DNA from: Patescibacteria group bacterium
Lineage (GTDB): Bacteria; Patescibacteria; ABY1; JAGPKW01
Length of the DNA stretch: 8,985 nt
Reading direction: 5' to 3'
Assembly: GCA_021735565.1 (NCBI GenBank)
Contig: JAIPGT010000017.1
Location: 1-8,985 of the forward strand
Numbering within the stretch: position 1 is the first letter of the stretch; the number at the start of each line of letters is the position of its first letter. Positions 1-6,313 of the stretch are shown piece by piece. Under the pieces are notes generated by a model, which saw nothing but the letters and a program-made list of their open reading frames with translations, made no database searches and had not been told where the DNA came from. A program made the translations under genes and the position numbers.

Positions 1-312
1 ATCAAACAAATCCAAACAGCTCTAGAATTATATTTTAATGATAATTATGTTTATCCTACAGCAGCAGAAGGCGTAGCATTAGGAACTGCAGCAGCAGCTA
101 AAGCTTTATGCACAGGGGGATTAAAAGCTGCATGTGCATCAGGAGATAAAACATACATGGGTATAGTTCCTGCTAATCCTACACCTGGAGGAGCTGCATA
201 CACATATACTTCTGCAGATGGATCTACTTATTCAATAACATTCACCTTAGAAGAAGATACGGGTGGATTTTCAGCAGGAGCATATACAGCATCACCAGAC
301 GGAATATCATAA
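1..312 (+). CDS. Type IV pilin, C-terminal part (5' end outside window)
   Basis: The frame is open from base 1 to a TAA at 310-312 and gives 103 residues. The prepilin leader and most of the hydrophobic helix are missing. Alignment with the pilin encoded just downstream (residue 45 onward) suggests about 44 residues lie upstream of the window. Shared blocks are IQTALE-x-YF-x-DN near the start, KALC-x7-C, KTYMGI-x-P, and GF-x2-G-x-YTA-x-P-x-GI at the end. The two cysteines (37 and 45 of the fragment) keep the C-x7-C spacing of the paralogue and may form a disulphide. About 19 of 103 residues are alanine, mostly GCA codons, with few charged residues, unlike its neighbours. A strong terminator follows directly, so the gene probably ends its own transcript. 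I infer that this is the abundant major pilin subunit, secreted across the membrane and polymerised into the fibre. Pilin family membership is well supported; the major-subunit role is inference. Confidence 0.85.
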   Translation: MKQIQTALELYFNDNYVYPTAAEGVALGTAAAAKALCTGGLKAACASGDKTYMGIVPANPTPGGAAYTYTSADGSTYSITFTLEEDTGGFSAGAYTASPDGIS

Positions 313-323
313 AAATATTTTTT

Positions 324-359
324 AAAAGCAATCTGAATTTATTATCAGATTGCTTTTTT
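324..359 (+). terminator. Rho-independent terminator after first pilin
   Basis: A perfect 13-bp stem pairs 324-336 (AAAAGCAATCTGA) with 345-357 (TCAGATTGCTTTT) around the 8-nt loop ATTTATTA. A run of six T follows the GC-containing part at 354-359. It begins 11 nt after the pilin stop codon. The flanking A and T tracts could also act as a terminator for a - strand transcript, although no - strand gene is visible here. Confidence 0.93.
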
Positions 360-371
360 ATTTGGTATAAT
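342..371 (+). promoter_or_regulatory. Promoter for second pilin and downstream operon
   Basis: A consensus -10 hexamer TATAAT lies at 366-371, preceded by TG one base upstream (TGG, 363-365), giving an extended -10. A weak -35 match, TTATCA at 342-347, sits 18 bp upstream and falls inside the terminator loop and right arm. The predicted start near 378 gives a leader of about 22 nt before the ATG at 401. No Shine-Dalgarno sequence is visible in that leader. The position directly behind a terminator supports independent transcription of the downstream pilin. Confidence 0.72.
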
Positions 372-400
372 ATAGATGTATCAAATTAAATAAAATAAAA

Positions 401-919
401 ATGAAAAAGGCAGGTTTTACTATAATAGAGTTAATGGTTGTTATTACTATAATAGGAATTTTAGCTTCTATGTCAGTAGTTTCATTAAATGAAATTAGAA
501 AAAATAGCAGAGATTCAAAAAGAATTTCCGATTTAGAAAGAATTCAAACAGCTTTAGAATTCTATTTTATAGATAATCATAACTATCCATCTGGTTATAT
601 TGAAACAGGTGAAAATATATCCGAATATAAATTGGGATATAATAATTATAAAGCATTATGTGAAAATGGATTTAAATCATCATGTGATCCTTTAGAAAAA
701 ACATACATGGGCATAATACCAATACCAGCTTATCCACCAGCTTATTCTGGATTTTATTATATAAAAATAAATGAAAGTGATCCAAGCTATAAAATATTTT
801 TTCATTTAGAATCAGGATTTGAAGACTTAAATTCAGGTTTTTATACAGCAACCCCAAATGGAATATATGAAACAGAAGGAGAAGATGAATTATTTTTAAA
901 TGAATTATTAGGATTATGA
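401..919 (+). CDS. Type IV pilin (paralogue of the upstream pilin)
   Basis: This 172-residue protein is a type IV prepilin. The leader is MKKAG, and cleavage after Gly5 would leave Phe at +1 and Glu at +5 (FTIIE) at the head of a hydrophobic helix of about 20 residues (6-28). The helix continues as a charged amphipathic stretch with NSRDSKR. The globular part shares several blocks with the pilin ending at 312, including the C-x7-C pair (Cys87, Cys95) and the KTYMGI motif. It has far fewer alanines, more Asn, Asp and Glu, and an acidic tail of about 17 extra residues after the shared GI. The start is the only one giving a short leader before the GFTIIE site. The stop overlaps the peptidase start (ATGA), so it is translated with the enzyme that matures it. 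It may be a second or alternative major pilin, or a minor subunit; the sequence does not decide this. Confidence 0.92.
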   Translation: MKKAGFTIIELMVVITIIGILASMSVVSLNEIRKNSRDSKRISDLERIQTALEFYFIDNHNYPSGYIETGENISEYKLGYNNYKALCENGFKSSCDPLEKTYMGIIPIPAYPPAYSGFYYIKINESDPSYKIFFHLESGFEDLNSGFYTATPNGIYETEGEDELFLNELLGL

Positions 920-1707
920 ATATAATAAATATTATAATATTATTTACAATTTTTTTTATAGGATCAAGTGTAGGTAGTTTTTTGAATGTAGTAGTTTTAA
1001 GAAACAGAAAAAATGAAAAAATAGTAGGAAGAAAAAATAGATCTTATTGTCCAAGCTGTCATGGAAATATTAGATTTTTTGATCTTATACCAGTATTTAG
1101 TTATATATTTTTAAAAGGAAGATGTAGACACTGTAGATATAAGATACCTATAAGCTACTTTTTAATAGAAATAATCACAGGAACAATATTTTTGTTCATT
1201 TTTTTATATAATTATAATATAACAAAACTAGATGATAATCTCATTATAATAACCTTATTTCATTATACAATAGCTTCATTTGCTATAATTATATTTTTAT
1301 ATGATCTTTGGTACGGAGAAATTTTAGACAAATTTAGTATTACACTATTAATAATTGTGTTGTTATTTGAATTTATATTTTTTAGAGCAGATATTTTTGA
1401 ATTTTTAATAGCAGCTTTTATTGGTTTTGCTTTTTTTGGAATTCAATTTTTTATATCAAAAGGAAAATGGATAGGAGGTGGAGATTTAAGATTAGGAGCT
1501 ATTATGGGGGCAATTTTAGGATATAATATTTTTATAGCCTTATTTTTATCTTATTTTATAGCAAGTATTTATTCATTACCAGCCATATATAAAAAATATA
1601 TAAAAAAAGAAAAAATAAAATCAGAAATACCATTTGGTCCATTCTTAATTTTAGGAACCTTTATAACAATATATTTAGGTGAAAAAATTTTAGAAATTTT
1701 ATATTAA
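916..1707 (+). CDS. pilD: Prepilin peptidase / leader peptidase (A24 family)
   Basis: This 263-residue integral membrane aspartic peptidase removes the short positively charged leader from prepilins at the Gly|Phe site; in classical enzymes it also N-methylates the new N-terminus. The N-terminal GSFLNVV motif is present. A cytoplasmic zinc-binding domain with two CxxC pairs follows (Cys45/Cys48 and Cys70/Cys73). The catalytic aspartates are visible as Asp130 in YDLWYGEILD (family pattern D-x5/6-I-x-D) and Asp190 in GGGDLRLG (family pattern GxGD). A conserved IPFGPFL segment is near residues 238-244. About seven or eight hydrophobic segments cover most of the rest, with the last near 242-260. 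Length and motif order match the complete family, including the CxxC domain that some members lack. Its start overlaps the pilin stop by 4 nt, and four of its probable substrates are encoded immediately downstream. Confidence 0.96.
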   Translation: MNIINIIILFTIFFIGSSVGSFLNVVVLRNRKNEKIVGRKNRSYCPSCHGNIRFFDLIPVFSYIFLKGRCRHCRYKIPISYFLIEIITGTIFLFIFLYNYNITKLDDNLIIITLFHYTIASFAIIIFLYDLWYGEILDKFSITLLIIVLLFEFIFFRADIFEFLIAAFIGFAFFGIQFFISKGKWIGGGDLRLGAIMGAILGYNIFIALFLSYFIASIYSLPAIYKKYIKKEKIKSEIPFGPFLILGTFITIYLGEKILEILY

Positions 1708-1710
1708 AAA

Positions 1711-1719
1711 TGGTAGAAT
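1711..1719 (+). promoter_or_regulatory. Internal extended -10 promoter ahead of minor pilin genes
   Basis: TGGTAGAAT matches an extended -10 (TGnTATAAT with one change, hexamer TAGAAT at 1714-1719). It resembles the promoter before the second pilin, where TGGTATAATATAG precedes an ATG. It occupies most of the only noncoding gap (18 nt) in the pilus operon. Initiation about 7 nt downstream would fall at or just before the ATG at 1726, so the transcript would have almost no leader. No clear -35 is seen. Confidence 0.5.
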
Positions 1720-1725
1720 ATAAGA

Positions 1726-2238
1726 ATGAATAAACAGGGATTTACTTTAATAGAAATTATAGTTGTAACTAGTATAATAGGCTTACTTATGTCTTTAAGT
1801 TTAGCCTCTTTTAGAGATGGGGCAGGTGGAACTCTATTAGAATCAGATGCAACAGAAATTAAAAGTGTTATTAAAAAAGCTGAGAATAATACTATTACAG
1901 GGTTACAAAATTTAGCTCAAGATTCTTCTGGAAGTTATGGTATATATTTTTCAACAAACACTCCTAAAAAATATTATTTTTATTTAGATAAAAATAAAGA
2001 CAAAAATTATAATTTAGAAGAAAAAATTTTTGAATACAGTTTAACCAATTCAGAAATAGATGGATTTTCAACCTTAGAAGATAATTTAGACATACTTTTT
2101 TATTCTGAAAATGCAGATTTATATATAAATGGAGAAATTTTAGAAGACAATTTAACTATAAATTTAAAAGATAGAAATAATGCTTTTAGATATATAAATA
2201 TAAATAGATTTTCAAAAGTTATAGATATAACAAAATGA
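1726..2238 (+). CDS. Minor pilin, GspH/FimT-like
   Basis: This 170-residue prepilin-like protein has the leader MNKQG followed by FTLIEIIVV, with Phe at +1 and Glu at +5, and a hydrophobic helix to about residue 28. It is the first of four successive minor pilins, matching the place of GspH/FimT in type II secretion and pilus operons. Residues 40-60 have the amphipathic spacing of the family before a beta-rich globular part. Residues 88-99 (D-x-N-x-D-x-N-Y-N-x2-E) fit the ligand spacing of an EF-hand-like calcium loop at positions 1, 3, 5, 7, 9 and 12. Such pseudopilins assemble at the fibre tip and help prime polymerisation (known for homologues, inferred here). The start was chosen because it leaves a five-residue leader. 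The stop TGA overlaps the next ATG and is followed in frame by TAA. The globular part is too divergent for a firm subfamily call. Confidence 0.85.
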   Translation: MNKQGFTLIEIIVVTSIIGLLMSLSLASFRDGAGGTLLESDATEIKSVIKKAENNTITGLQNLAQDSSGSYGIYFSTNTPKKYYFYLDKNKDKNYNLEEKIFEYSLTNSEIDGFSTLEDNLDILFYSENADLYINGEILEDNLTINLKDRNNAFRYININRFSKVIDITK

Positions 2239-2807
2239 TAAATAAAAAAGGATTTACTTTAATAGAATTAATAGTCGCATTATCACTTGCTATGATGTTA
2301 ACTGTAGCAATAATAAATATTTCTATAAGTTCAATTAATGCAGATTCAAAATCAACTTTTAAAGCAATAGGAACTAATATTGCAAGAGAAGGAATAGAAG
2401 TTGTTTTAAATATTAGAGATTCCAATTGGATAATGAGTGAATATTGGGATAATGGATTATGTTTAGAAAGCGAAGATGTATGCTTAGATACAACAGCTAT
2501 TTTAATTTTTGATACATCAAATAATACTTGGCAATTGGATTTTGGATCAGATAATGATACAGAAGATATAGATTCATGCTCAGAAAATGAAGATTGTATA
2601 ATTTATAGAGATTTAGGAGATAAAAGTTTAACTCAATCAAGAACAGAATTAGATGATTTATATTATGAAAAAACTTTTTTTAACAGATTAATAACAATAG
2701 AAGTTATAGACGAAAATCATCGTAAAATAATTTCAGAAGTATTATGGAATGAAAGAGGCGAAGAATATAAAATAAAATTAGAAAGAGATATTTATGATTG
2801 GAGATAA
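2235..2807 (+). CDS. Minor pilin, PilV/GspI-like
   Basis: This 190-residue prepilin-like protein has the leader MINKKG, then FTLIELIVA with Glu at +5 and a hydrophobic helix to about residue 33. The segment REGIEVVLNIRDSNW (51-65) closely resembles a motif I recognise from minor pilins of Candidate Phyla Radiation bacteria. Two cysteine pairs (76/83 and 115/121) lie in an acidic globular part and could form disulphides after export. The start overlaps the previous stop as ATGA. The 3' end overlaps the next gene by 14 nt, so the series is probably translationally coupled. By position it corresponds to the second minor pilin, PilV or GspI. The general family is clear; the exact subunit is inferred from order. 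Confidence 0.86.
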   Translation: MINKKGFTLIELIVALSLAMMLTVAIINISISSINADSKSTFKAIGTNIAREGIEVVLNIRDSNWIMSEYWDNGLCLESEDVCLDTTAILIFDTSNNTWQLDFGSDNDTEDIDSCSENEDCIIYRDLGDKSLTQSRTELDDLYYEKTFFNRLITIEVIDENHRKIISEVLWNERGEEYKIKLERDIYDWR

Positions 2808-3486
2808 AAAAAATCAAAAAGGATTCTCACTTATAGAAGTTGTTGTATCAACTGGGATATTTGCAATATTTTTTATTATTATAATAGATATATTTATAAC
2901 AACAAATAATACACAAAATAAAATTAAAACATCACAAAATCTTAAAGTTGATGTAAAAAATATATTAGAAAAAATAATTCTAGATATAAAAAGTTCAGAA
3001 ATTTTATATGATTTTTATATAAGTTCTGAAACTCAAAATTATATTATTGAAAATCCAGATAATAGATTAGCATTAAAGAGAGATGATAAGAATGTATATT
3101 ATAGATTAGGAACAGAAAATTGTTACGAAGGGATAACTACTTGTATAGAATATAGTGAAGATGGTTCTTCTTGGGATAGTATAACTTCAAGGAATATAAA
3201 CGTAGAAATATTTGATGTTTATATATCACCAAAATCAAATCCATTCGCTTATTTACCACTTTCAGATGCAGATTGTTTAGGTGATACTTATAATGGAAAT
3301 GGAGCATGTGAATGTTCTTCTACTTCAGATTGTTATTTAGATCAATTATGTGAAAGTGGATTTTGTCAAAATCCAGAAAAAATGCCGATTGTAACCCTTG
3401 TAATTAGAGCTAGTAGTATAAATTCAAAAGAAGAAGAAAATATAGAACTTCAATCAACAATAAGTACAAGAAAATATTTAAAATAA
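2794..3486 (+). CDS. Minor pilin, PilW/GspJ-like, with Cys-rich insert
   Basis: This 230-residue prepilin-like protein has the ten-residue leader MIGDKKNQKG, then FSLIEVVVS (Glu at +5) and a hydrophobic helix to about residue 36. A soluble domain with 8 cysteines follows. Six of them fall between residues 161 and 191 with spacing C-x10-C-x-C-x5-C-x5-C-x4-C, forming a compact disulphide-type module (DCYLDQLC and SGFC near its end). Cys110 and Cys117 may make another pair. Length and position in the series correspond to PilW/GspJ, the largest of the core minor pilins apart from the K/X type. The start lies 14 nt inside the upstream gene; no later in-frame ATG precedes the leader site. The insert looks like an addition to the usual fold and could be exposed at the pilus tip; that is inference. 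Confidence 0.85.
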   Translation: MIGDKKNQKGFSLIEVVVSTGIFAIFFIIIIDIFITTNNTQNKIKTSQNLKVDVKNILEKIILDIKSSEILYDFYISSETQNYIIENPDNRLALKRDDKNVYYRLGTENCYEGITTCIEYSEDGSSWDSITSRNINVEIFDVYISPKSNPFAYLPLSDADCLGDTYNGNGACECSSTSDCYLDQLCESGFCQNPEKMPIVTLVIRASSINSKEEENIELQSTISTRKYLK

Positions 3487-4281
3487 ATGAAAAATCAAAA
3501 AGGAAGTACAATTTTAATGATATTATTAATAATAGGAACAGTAACTCCCATATCTCTTTTTATTTCAAGAATTATATTAAATAATTTATTAAATAGTAGA
3601 AATATTGATTCTTCTGCTGTTGCATATTATGCTTCAGAATCAGGAATAGAAAAAAATTTATATGCGATAAGAAAAAATGATTATGGAGTAGAATATTTAA
3701 AAACAGATTCTTCTTATAATTCAGGAACTTTGGCAAATAATTCTACTTGGTATTTAGATTTAGATGAATGTGTAGGATCAAAATCAGAAATTAATGTTTT
3801 AGAAATAAAAAAAGATAATTCATATCAAATAGATTTATATAACCCAGATGATTCACTAACTTCTCAAAATATAAGATCTATAAGAATTGAGTGGGAGGGG
3901 GATCCAGCCTCAAAACTAGAAGTAACTTGGTCTTCTTGGAAAAATGGAAATTTTACAGCAAATACTAATAAAAGATTTTTTGGAAATGCGGAAAGTCCAG
4001 TTATAATAAATCTATCAACAATAGAAAATAATGCTGCAAATATTTATAGATTAAGATTAAAAGCATTATATAATAATATAAATAATATAAATTTAAAGGC
4101 ATATAGTTTAGATGATGGTGCGGGAGAGCAAACTAATATACCTTCTATAATTATATTAAAATCAATTGGAGAATTTTCAAATAACAAACAGGCTGTTCAA
4201 GTTGAAATGTCTAGAAGATCACCGGTTTCAGGTATTTGGGATTTTGTAATATTTTCACAAGACGACATTATAAAAGAATAG
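3487..4281 (+). CDS. Minor pilin, PilX/GspK-like
   Basis: This 264-residue protein starts directly after the preceding stop codon (TAA-ATG, no gap). The N-terminus is MKNQKG followed by STILMILLIIG and a hydrophobic helix to about residue 27. If cleaved after Gly6, position +5 is Met rather than Glu. Absence of Glu5 is the known hallmark of GspK, the tip pseudopilin. The segment AYYASESGIEKNLYAIRK (46-63) is characteristic of PilX-type N-terminal domains. The rest is predicted beta-rich, with SGIWDFVIFS close to the C-terminus. As the last of four minor pilins it fits the K/X place. An alternative is an uncleaved membrane-anchored protein that uses its helix only as an anchor; the retained basic leader and Gly favour processing by the peptidase at 916-1707. 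Confidence 0.8.
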   Translation: MKNQKGSTILMILLIIGTVTPISLFISRIILNNLLNSRNIDSSAVAYYASESGIEKNLYAIRKNDYGVEYLKTDSSYNSGTLANNSTWYLDLDECVGSKSEINVLEIKKDNSYQIDLYNPDDSLTSQNIRSIRIEWEGDPASKLEVTWSSWKNGNFTANTNKRFFGNAESPVIINLSTIENNAANIYRLRLKALYNNINNINLKAYSLDDGAGEQTNIPSIIILKSIGEFSNNKQAVQVEMSRRSPVSGIWDFVIFSQDDIIKE

Positions 4282-4285
4282 AAAT

Positions 4286-6313
4286 ATGAATAAAAAAGAA
4301 ATAAAAATAAGAATAGAAAAATTAAAAAAAACTATAAATCATCACAGATATTTATATCATGTAGAAGATAGAGAAGAAATATCTGAATCAGCACTAGACT
4401 CTTTAAAAAAAGAACTTTTTGATTTAGAAAATGAAAATCCTGAATTTATAACTCCTGATTCTCCAACTCAAAGAGTTTCTGGAAAGCCTTTAGATAAATT
4501 TAAAAAAATAAAACATAGTAATCCTATATTATCATTACAAGATTGTTTTAATATGAAAGATATAAAAGATTGGAATGATAGGAATGAAAGAATTTTAGAT
4601 AAAAAAATAGAAGAATTTTATTTAGAATTAAAATTTGATGGTCTAACAATAGTAATTACATATGAAAATGGTGTTTTGAAAAATGCAGCAACAAGAGGTG
4701 ATGGAAAAATTGGTGAAGATGTTACTCAAAATATAAAAACAATAGATTCTGTTCCATTAAATATAAATTTTAAAGAAAAATTAGAAATAAGAGGAGAGGC
4801 AGTCTTAACAAAAAAAGAATTTGAAAGAATAAATAAAAAAAGAGAAAAAGAAAATTTAGCAAAATATTCTAATCCTAGAAATACAGCAGCCGGAACAATA
4901 AGACAATTAGATCCTAAAATTGTAAAAGAAAGAAATTTAGATTTTTTTGCATTTGAAATAATAACAGATTTAGGAATTAAAACTCACAAAGGAAAACATG
5001 AAAAATTAAAAGAATTAGGTTTTAAAACTAGTCCATTAAATGAGGAGGCAAAGGGTTATGATGGAATAGATAAATATTTAAAAAAATGGGAAAAAAATCG
5101 TAAAAAATTAGAATATGATACAGATGGAGCTGTTATTATTGTAAATAATGTAGAAGATGAAAAAAAATTAGGTCATATAGGAAAATCAGAAAGATGGCAA
5201 GTTGCTTATAAATTTCCAGCAGAGCAAACAACATCAATGGTGGAAAATATTATTGTTCAAGTTGGAAGAACGGGAGTATTAACGCCAGTTGCTATTTTAA
5301 AACCAACTGAAGTTGCAGGTTCTATAATTTCAAGAGCAACTCTTCATAATCAAGATGAAATTGATAGATTGGATATAAGAATAGGAGATACTGTAATTAT
5401 ACAAAAATCAGGAGATGTAATTCCTGATATTGTAGAAGTTTTGAAAGATTTAAGGCCAAAAAATTCAAAAAGATTTTTTATTCCAGATAATTGTCCTGTT
5501 TGCGGTTCTTCTGTTATAAAGAAAGAAGGAAATGTTGCTTATTTTTGTTCAAATAAAGATTGTTTTGCTAAAAATTATAGAAAATTACATTATTTTGTTT
5601 CTAAAAAATGTTTTAATATAGATGGCCTAGGTCCTAATATTTTAAATCAATTATTAGATAATGGATTAATAAAAAATGAAGTAGATTTATTTAAATTAAA
5701 ATCAGGAGATTTAAAACCGCTTGAAAAATTTGCAGATAAAAAAGCTGAAAAAATTATACAATCAATATCAAATTCAAAAAAAATTGCTTTATCAAAATTT
5801 ATAAATTCATTAGGAATAAGTTTAATAGGCGAAGAGGCATCATTTTTAATATCAAAAGAAATTTCAAAAAATATAAAAAATAATGAAAATATTATAAATT
5901 TTTTAATAAAATATTTAAAAGAAACAGAAATATCGAAAGTAAATGGAATAGGTGAAAAAATGGATAAAGAAATAAAAGACTATTTTAATAATGAAGATAA
6001 TATAATAAAATTAAAAGAGTTAGATAAAATAGGTATAGAAATAATAATAGAAAAAATTAATAAAAATAATAAATTAAATAATAAGAATTTTTTATTTACA
6101 GGAAGTTTAGAAAGAATAGAAAGAGAAGAAGCAAAAAATTTGGTAAAAAAAATAGGTGGTAATGTATTATCTTCTGTTTCTAAAAATTTAGATTATTTAG
6201 TTGTAGGAAAAAATCCGGGGTCAAAATTAGAAAAAGCAAAAAAACAAAATATAAAAATATTAAATGAAGATGATTTTTTAAAATTAATAGAATATGAAAA
6301 TTCAACAAGTTAA
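4286..6313 (+). CDS. ligA: NAD+-dependent DNA ligase LigA
   Basis: This full-length ligase (675 residues; family usually 660-680) seals nicks during replication and repair, using NAD+ as adenylate donor. Domain Ia occupies about 1-65 with YHVED (24-28). The adenylation site is ELKFDG with catalytic Lys116, followed by the conserved TRGDG (137-141). RGEAV (169-173), NPRNTAAG (197-204) and DGAV (280-283) are the other nucleotidyltransferase motifs. The OB fold includes VGRTGVLTPVA (327-337). A four-Cys zinc finger has Cys403, 406, 421 and 426. A helix-hairpin-helix region follows, and a BRCT domain covers about 597-670. In domain Ia the usual YD pair after the YH motif is replaced by LD (ALDSL, 36-40), affecting a residue that contacts NMN in the E. 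coli enzyme. The start is 4 nt after the PilX-like stop, so transcription with the pilus genes is likely. Confidence 0.98.
   Translation: MNKKEIKIRIEKLKKTINHHRYLYHVEDREEISESALDSLKKELFDLENENPEFITPDSPTQRVSGKPLDKFKKIKHSNPILSLQDCFNMKDIKDWNDRNERILDKKIEEFYLELKFDGLTIVITYENGVLKNAATRGDGKIGEDVTQNIKTIDSVPLNINFKEKLEIRGEAVLTKKEFERINKKREKENLAKYSNPRNTAAGTIRQLDPKIVKERNLDFFAFEIITDLGIKTHKGKHEKLKELGFKTSPLNEEAKGYDGIDKYLKKWEKNRKKLEYDTDGAVIIVNNVEDEKKLGHIGKSERWQVAYKFPAEQTTSMVENIIVQVGRTGVLTPVAILKPTEVAGSIISRATLHNQDEIDRLDIRIGDTVIIQKSGDVIPDIVEVLKDLRPKNSKRFFIPDNCPVCGSSVIKKEGNVAYFCSNKDCFAKNYRKLHYFVSKKCFNIDGLGPNILNQLLDNGLIKNEVDLFKLKSGDLKPLEKFADKKAEKIIQSISNSKKIALSKFINSLGISLIGEEASFLISKEISKNIKNNENIINFLIKYLKETEISKVNGIGEKMDKEIKDYFNNEDNIIKLKELDKIGIEIIIEKINKNNKLNNKNFLFTGSLERIEREEAKNLVKKIGGNVLSSVSKNLDYLVVGKNPGSKLEKAKKQNIKILNEDDFLKLIEYENSTS

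Noticed and set aside
376..393. Five-codon leader reading frame (MYQIK) before the second pilin
   Set aside because: The predicted transcription start (about 378) falls inside its ATG, and there is no hairpin or codon pattern to suggest attenuation.
672..857. 61-codon - strand reading frame
   Set aside because: It lies wholly inside the second pilin gene, has no recognisable motif, and no promoter is seen on the - strand; it is a shadow frame.
916..2241. Reassigned UGA (glycine) code
   Set aside because: The two TGA stops used here are followed in frame by TAA within two codons, so they alone cannot exclude it. However, no long gene has an internal in-frame TGA and conserved glycines in LigA and PilD use GGN codons, so the standard bacterial code fits.
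2219..2425. 68-codon - strand reading frame with hydrophobic content
   Set aside because: It is opposite the conserved N-terminal helix of a minor pilin; the hydrophobicity is the complement of that helix and of AT-rich codons.
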